DNA from: Micromonospora sp. ALFpr18c
Lineage (GTDB): Bacteria; Actinomycetota; Actinomycetes; Mycobacteriales; Micromonosporaceae
Assembly: GCF_008868155.1 (NCBI RefSeq)
Contig: NZ_WBKR01000036.1
Coordinates: 1-35,267, forward strand
Reading direction: 5' to 3'
Length of the DNA: 35,267 nucleotides
Shown piece after piece: positions 33,992-35,267 of this stretch. Each line of letters opens with the position of its first letter. Positions within the stretch are counted from its first letter, which is position 1. The position numbers and the translations under genes were made by a program. The notes under the pieces are model-generated. The model was not told the DNA's origin and did no database searches. It saw nothing but the letters and a program-made list of their open reading frames with translations.

Positions 33992-35267
33992 TCAGGACTG
34001 GTAGCCGGCGGAGCGGTACTCGTACTCCCGGTCGTCGTCGCGTTCACCGTGGTCGCGGCTGAAGTCCCAGCCGCCGGCGGCCTCACGACCCGGCCGGCCG
34101 CCCACCGCGAACCCGCCGATCTCCTGCCCACGGCGCCAGCCGCGGAAGTACCCGGTGGTGTTCTCCGCGAGGCTCGCCGCGTCACGCACTATCCGCAGTG
34201 GACGCTCCTCGCGCAGCGGGGAACCGGGGACCAGGTTGGCCTGCGGCACCCGCTTCGGCAGCCCGGCGTTGGTCTCCGCGCCCACCGCCGGGCGGGCCGC
34301 CTGCTCGGCTGCCTGCCACCCGGTGTCGGCCGTGGTCGACCAGTCCAGGTCGGACTCCTCGGTCTGCCCGACGAACCAGGCCGACTTCGCCTGCGCGAAA
34401 ATCAACAGGTCGCCGTCGCCCTCGTCGGCCACCGGCGGAGGCCGATGCTCGACCGGCGGCGGAGGCCGATGCTCGACCGGCGGCGGAGGCCGGTGCTCGG
34501 CGGCACGCTCGACGCGCGGCACGGGACGGCCGCCGCGAGCTGCCTGCTCCCGGTCGACCAGCCGCAGCGGTGGCGTCTCCAGGTGCGGGTCGCTGGGCGG
34601 GTTGATGCCCTCGCGCAGCGCCCGGTCGGCCAGCGGCGGCGGCTCCACCAGCCGCAGCATGGGCGGCTCCTGCGGCAGGTCGTCCGCCAGCCAGGGCGGG
34701 GTCACCCGGCCGTCGGCCCGACCCGGGTCGGTCGGGGCGTCGATGCCGCGGCCACCACCGTACGGGTAGGCGACCGGGTTGTTCGCCGAGCTGTCGCTCG
34801 GGTCCTCCGGGTTGTTGACCAGCGGCCAGTTGGCCCGCGATCCCGGTGGCGCCGACTCCTGACCAGGTCGTGGCGTCGGCACGGGGATGCTCAGGTCGGT
34901 GGCGCTGAACCCGCCGGTGGGGCCCTCGTCGATCGGCCGCTGCTGGTGGCTCGGCCGGGGTTCGCCGTTGGTCTTGGGACGGGGCGGGATGACCGTGCGC
35001 TGCCGCTCGGCCCGCGCGTGATTGATCGCGGCGGTGGTCAGCGTCGGGCGGAACGGCTCGCCCGCCTCGGCCGGCGGCACCGTGCCACGTTGCGCCGGCG
35101 CGATGGGGGTGATCCCCGGGGGCGGAGGCGGTGGCGAGGAGACCGGCCGGTTGGTCGGGCCGTCGATCCGGCTCGGGGCGGGTTCGCCGCGTACCGGCAG
35201 TGCGGACACCGGCGGGCCGGCGACGGCGGCCGGAGCCACCGGCGCGGGTGCGACCGGCGGTGGGGTG
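33992..35267 (-). CDS. C-terminal tail of a second CvnA-like sensor kinase (5' end outside the window)
   Basis: At least 424 residues of Pro/Arg-rich, mostly disordered sequence ending at TGA 33992; the frame remains open to the window edge. No catalytic domain is in view. Assignment rests on two blocks shared with the CvnA tail: LLIFAQAKSAWF here against [12 protein letters not shown] there, and TADTGW...AGLPKRVPQANLVPG against AADDGW...[15 protein letters not shown], in the same order and with 17 against 18 residues between GW and GLPKR. After them comes a short helical end (DAASLAENTTGYFRGWRRGQE) where CvnA has [13 protein letters not shown]. No cvnB-D follow it downstream. Repeated VEHRPPPP units lie in the middle. 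Confidence 0.75.
   Translation of the reverse strand, partial: TPPPVAPAPVAPAAVAGPPVSALPVRGEPAPSRIDGPTNRPVSSPPPPPPGITPIAPAQRGTVPPAEAGEPFRPTLTTAAINHARAERQRTVIPPRPKTNGEPRPSHQQRPIDEGPTGGFSATDLSIPVPTPRPGQESAPPGSRANWPLVNNPEDPSDSSANNPVAYPYGGGRGIDAPTDPGRADGRVTPPWLADDLPQEPPMLRLVEPPPLADRALREGINPPSDPHLETPPLRLVDREQAARGGRPVPRVERAAEHRPPPPVEHRPPPPVEHRPPPVADEGDGDLLIFAQAKSAWFVGQTEESDLDWSTTADTGWQAAEQAARPAVGAETNAGLPKRVPQANLVPGSPLREERPLRIVRDAASLAENTTGYFRGWRRGQEIGGFAVGGRPGREAAGGWDFSRDHGERDDDREYEYRSAGYQS
34437..34500 (-). repeat. Tandem 24-bp repeat encoding VEHRPPPP
   Basis: Two identical 24-base units (34437-34460 and 34461-34484) and a diverged third (from 34485) encode EHRPPPPV repeats in the kinase tail. The unit length is a multiple of three, so copy-number change keeps the frame. 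Poly-proline units of this kind often bind SH3-like or EVH1-like partners in other systems; that use here is speculation. Confidence 0.85.

Overview
The window comes from the chromosome of a very high-GC actinomycete. Micromonosporaceae (Micromonospora or a close relative) is my best guess. The evidence is the GC-rich third codon positions, many GTG starts, leaderless promoters in which a -10 box sits 6-7 bases before the start codon, a 'conservon' (cvnABCD) signalling operon, a predicted F420-type flavin/deazaflavin oxidoreductase and a maltose importer without its own ATPase gene. There are no rRNA or tRNA genes, IS elements, CRISPR arrays or prophage genes. Most of the region is ordinary chromosomal gene content.

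Layout. (1) 1-1502, minus strand: galE followed by the first 174 codons of galK. (2) 1698-6396, plus strand: a soluble CorC-type CBS protein, trpS, a 2H phosphoesterase (2'-5' RNA ligase type), a YihY/BrkB membrane protein, a YtrA-type GntR regulator and an acidic protein of unknown function. (3) 6560-15283: a maltose/maltodextrin regulon. A GH13 alpha-glucosidase and a LacI-family regulator are on the minus strand. Divergently, malE-malF-malG and a second GH13 enzyme (neopullulanase/cyclomaltodextrinase type) form an operon with 1-4 base overlaps. GCAAG/CTTGC inverted repeats lie at both control regions. (4) 15352-21443: a small membrane protein, then a BMP-family nucleoside importer (lipoprotein, ATPase that appears to start at CTG, two permeases), closed by a 19-bp hairpin. 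(5) 21519-28584: a secreted small protein resembling the I36 peptidase inhibitors, then nucleoside salvage genes (cdd with an extra C-terminal domain, deoA, add, a uridine-kinase-like P-loop protein). Among these sit a DUF4272-like protein and a MarR / 23S rRNA methyltransferase pair divergent from the oxidoreductase. (6) 28778-33780: the conservon cvnA-cvnB-cvnC-cvnD. (7) 33992-35267, minus strand: the C-terminal tail of a second CvnA-like sensor kinase, convergent with the first.

How the parts work together. Maltodextrins enter through MalEFG, powered by an ATPase encoded elsewhere (an MsiK-type shared ATPase is the usual actinobacterial arrangement), and are cut by two intracellular GH13 enzymes under the LacI-type repressor. 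Nucleosides enter through the BMP transporter and are processed by Cdd, DeoA, Add and the kinase. The conservon is a membrane sensor kinase with a roadblock protein, a DUF742 protein and a small GTPase.

Most noteworthy: two short sequence blocks are conserved at similar spacing in the otherwise disordered tails of both CvnA-like kinases. The MarR-family divergent promoter has twin perfect palindromes, one over a TTGACA -35 box and one over the start codon of the leaderless oxidoreductase gene. The nucleoside ABC ATPase has a likely CTG start. The cytidine deaminase carries an unassigned extra domain. All function calls rest on reading the sequence and family knowledge; no database search was made.
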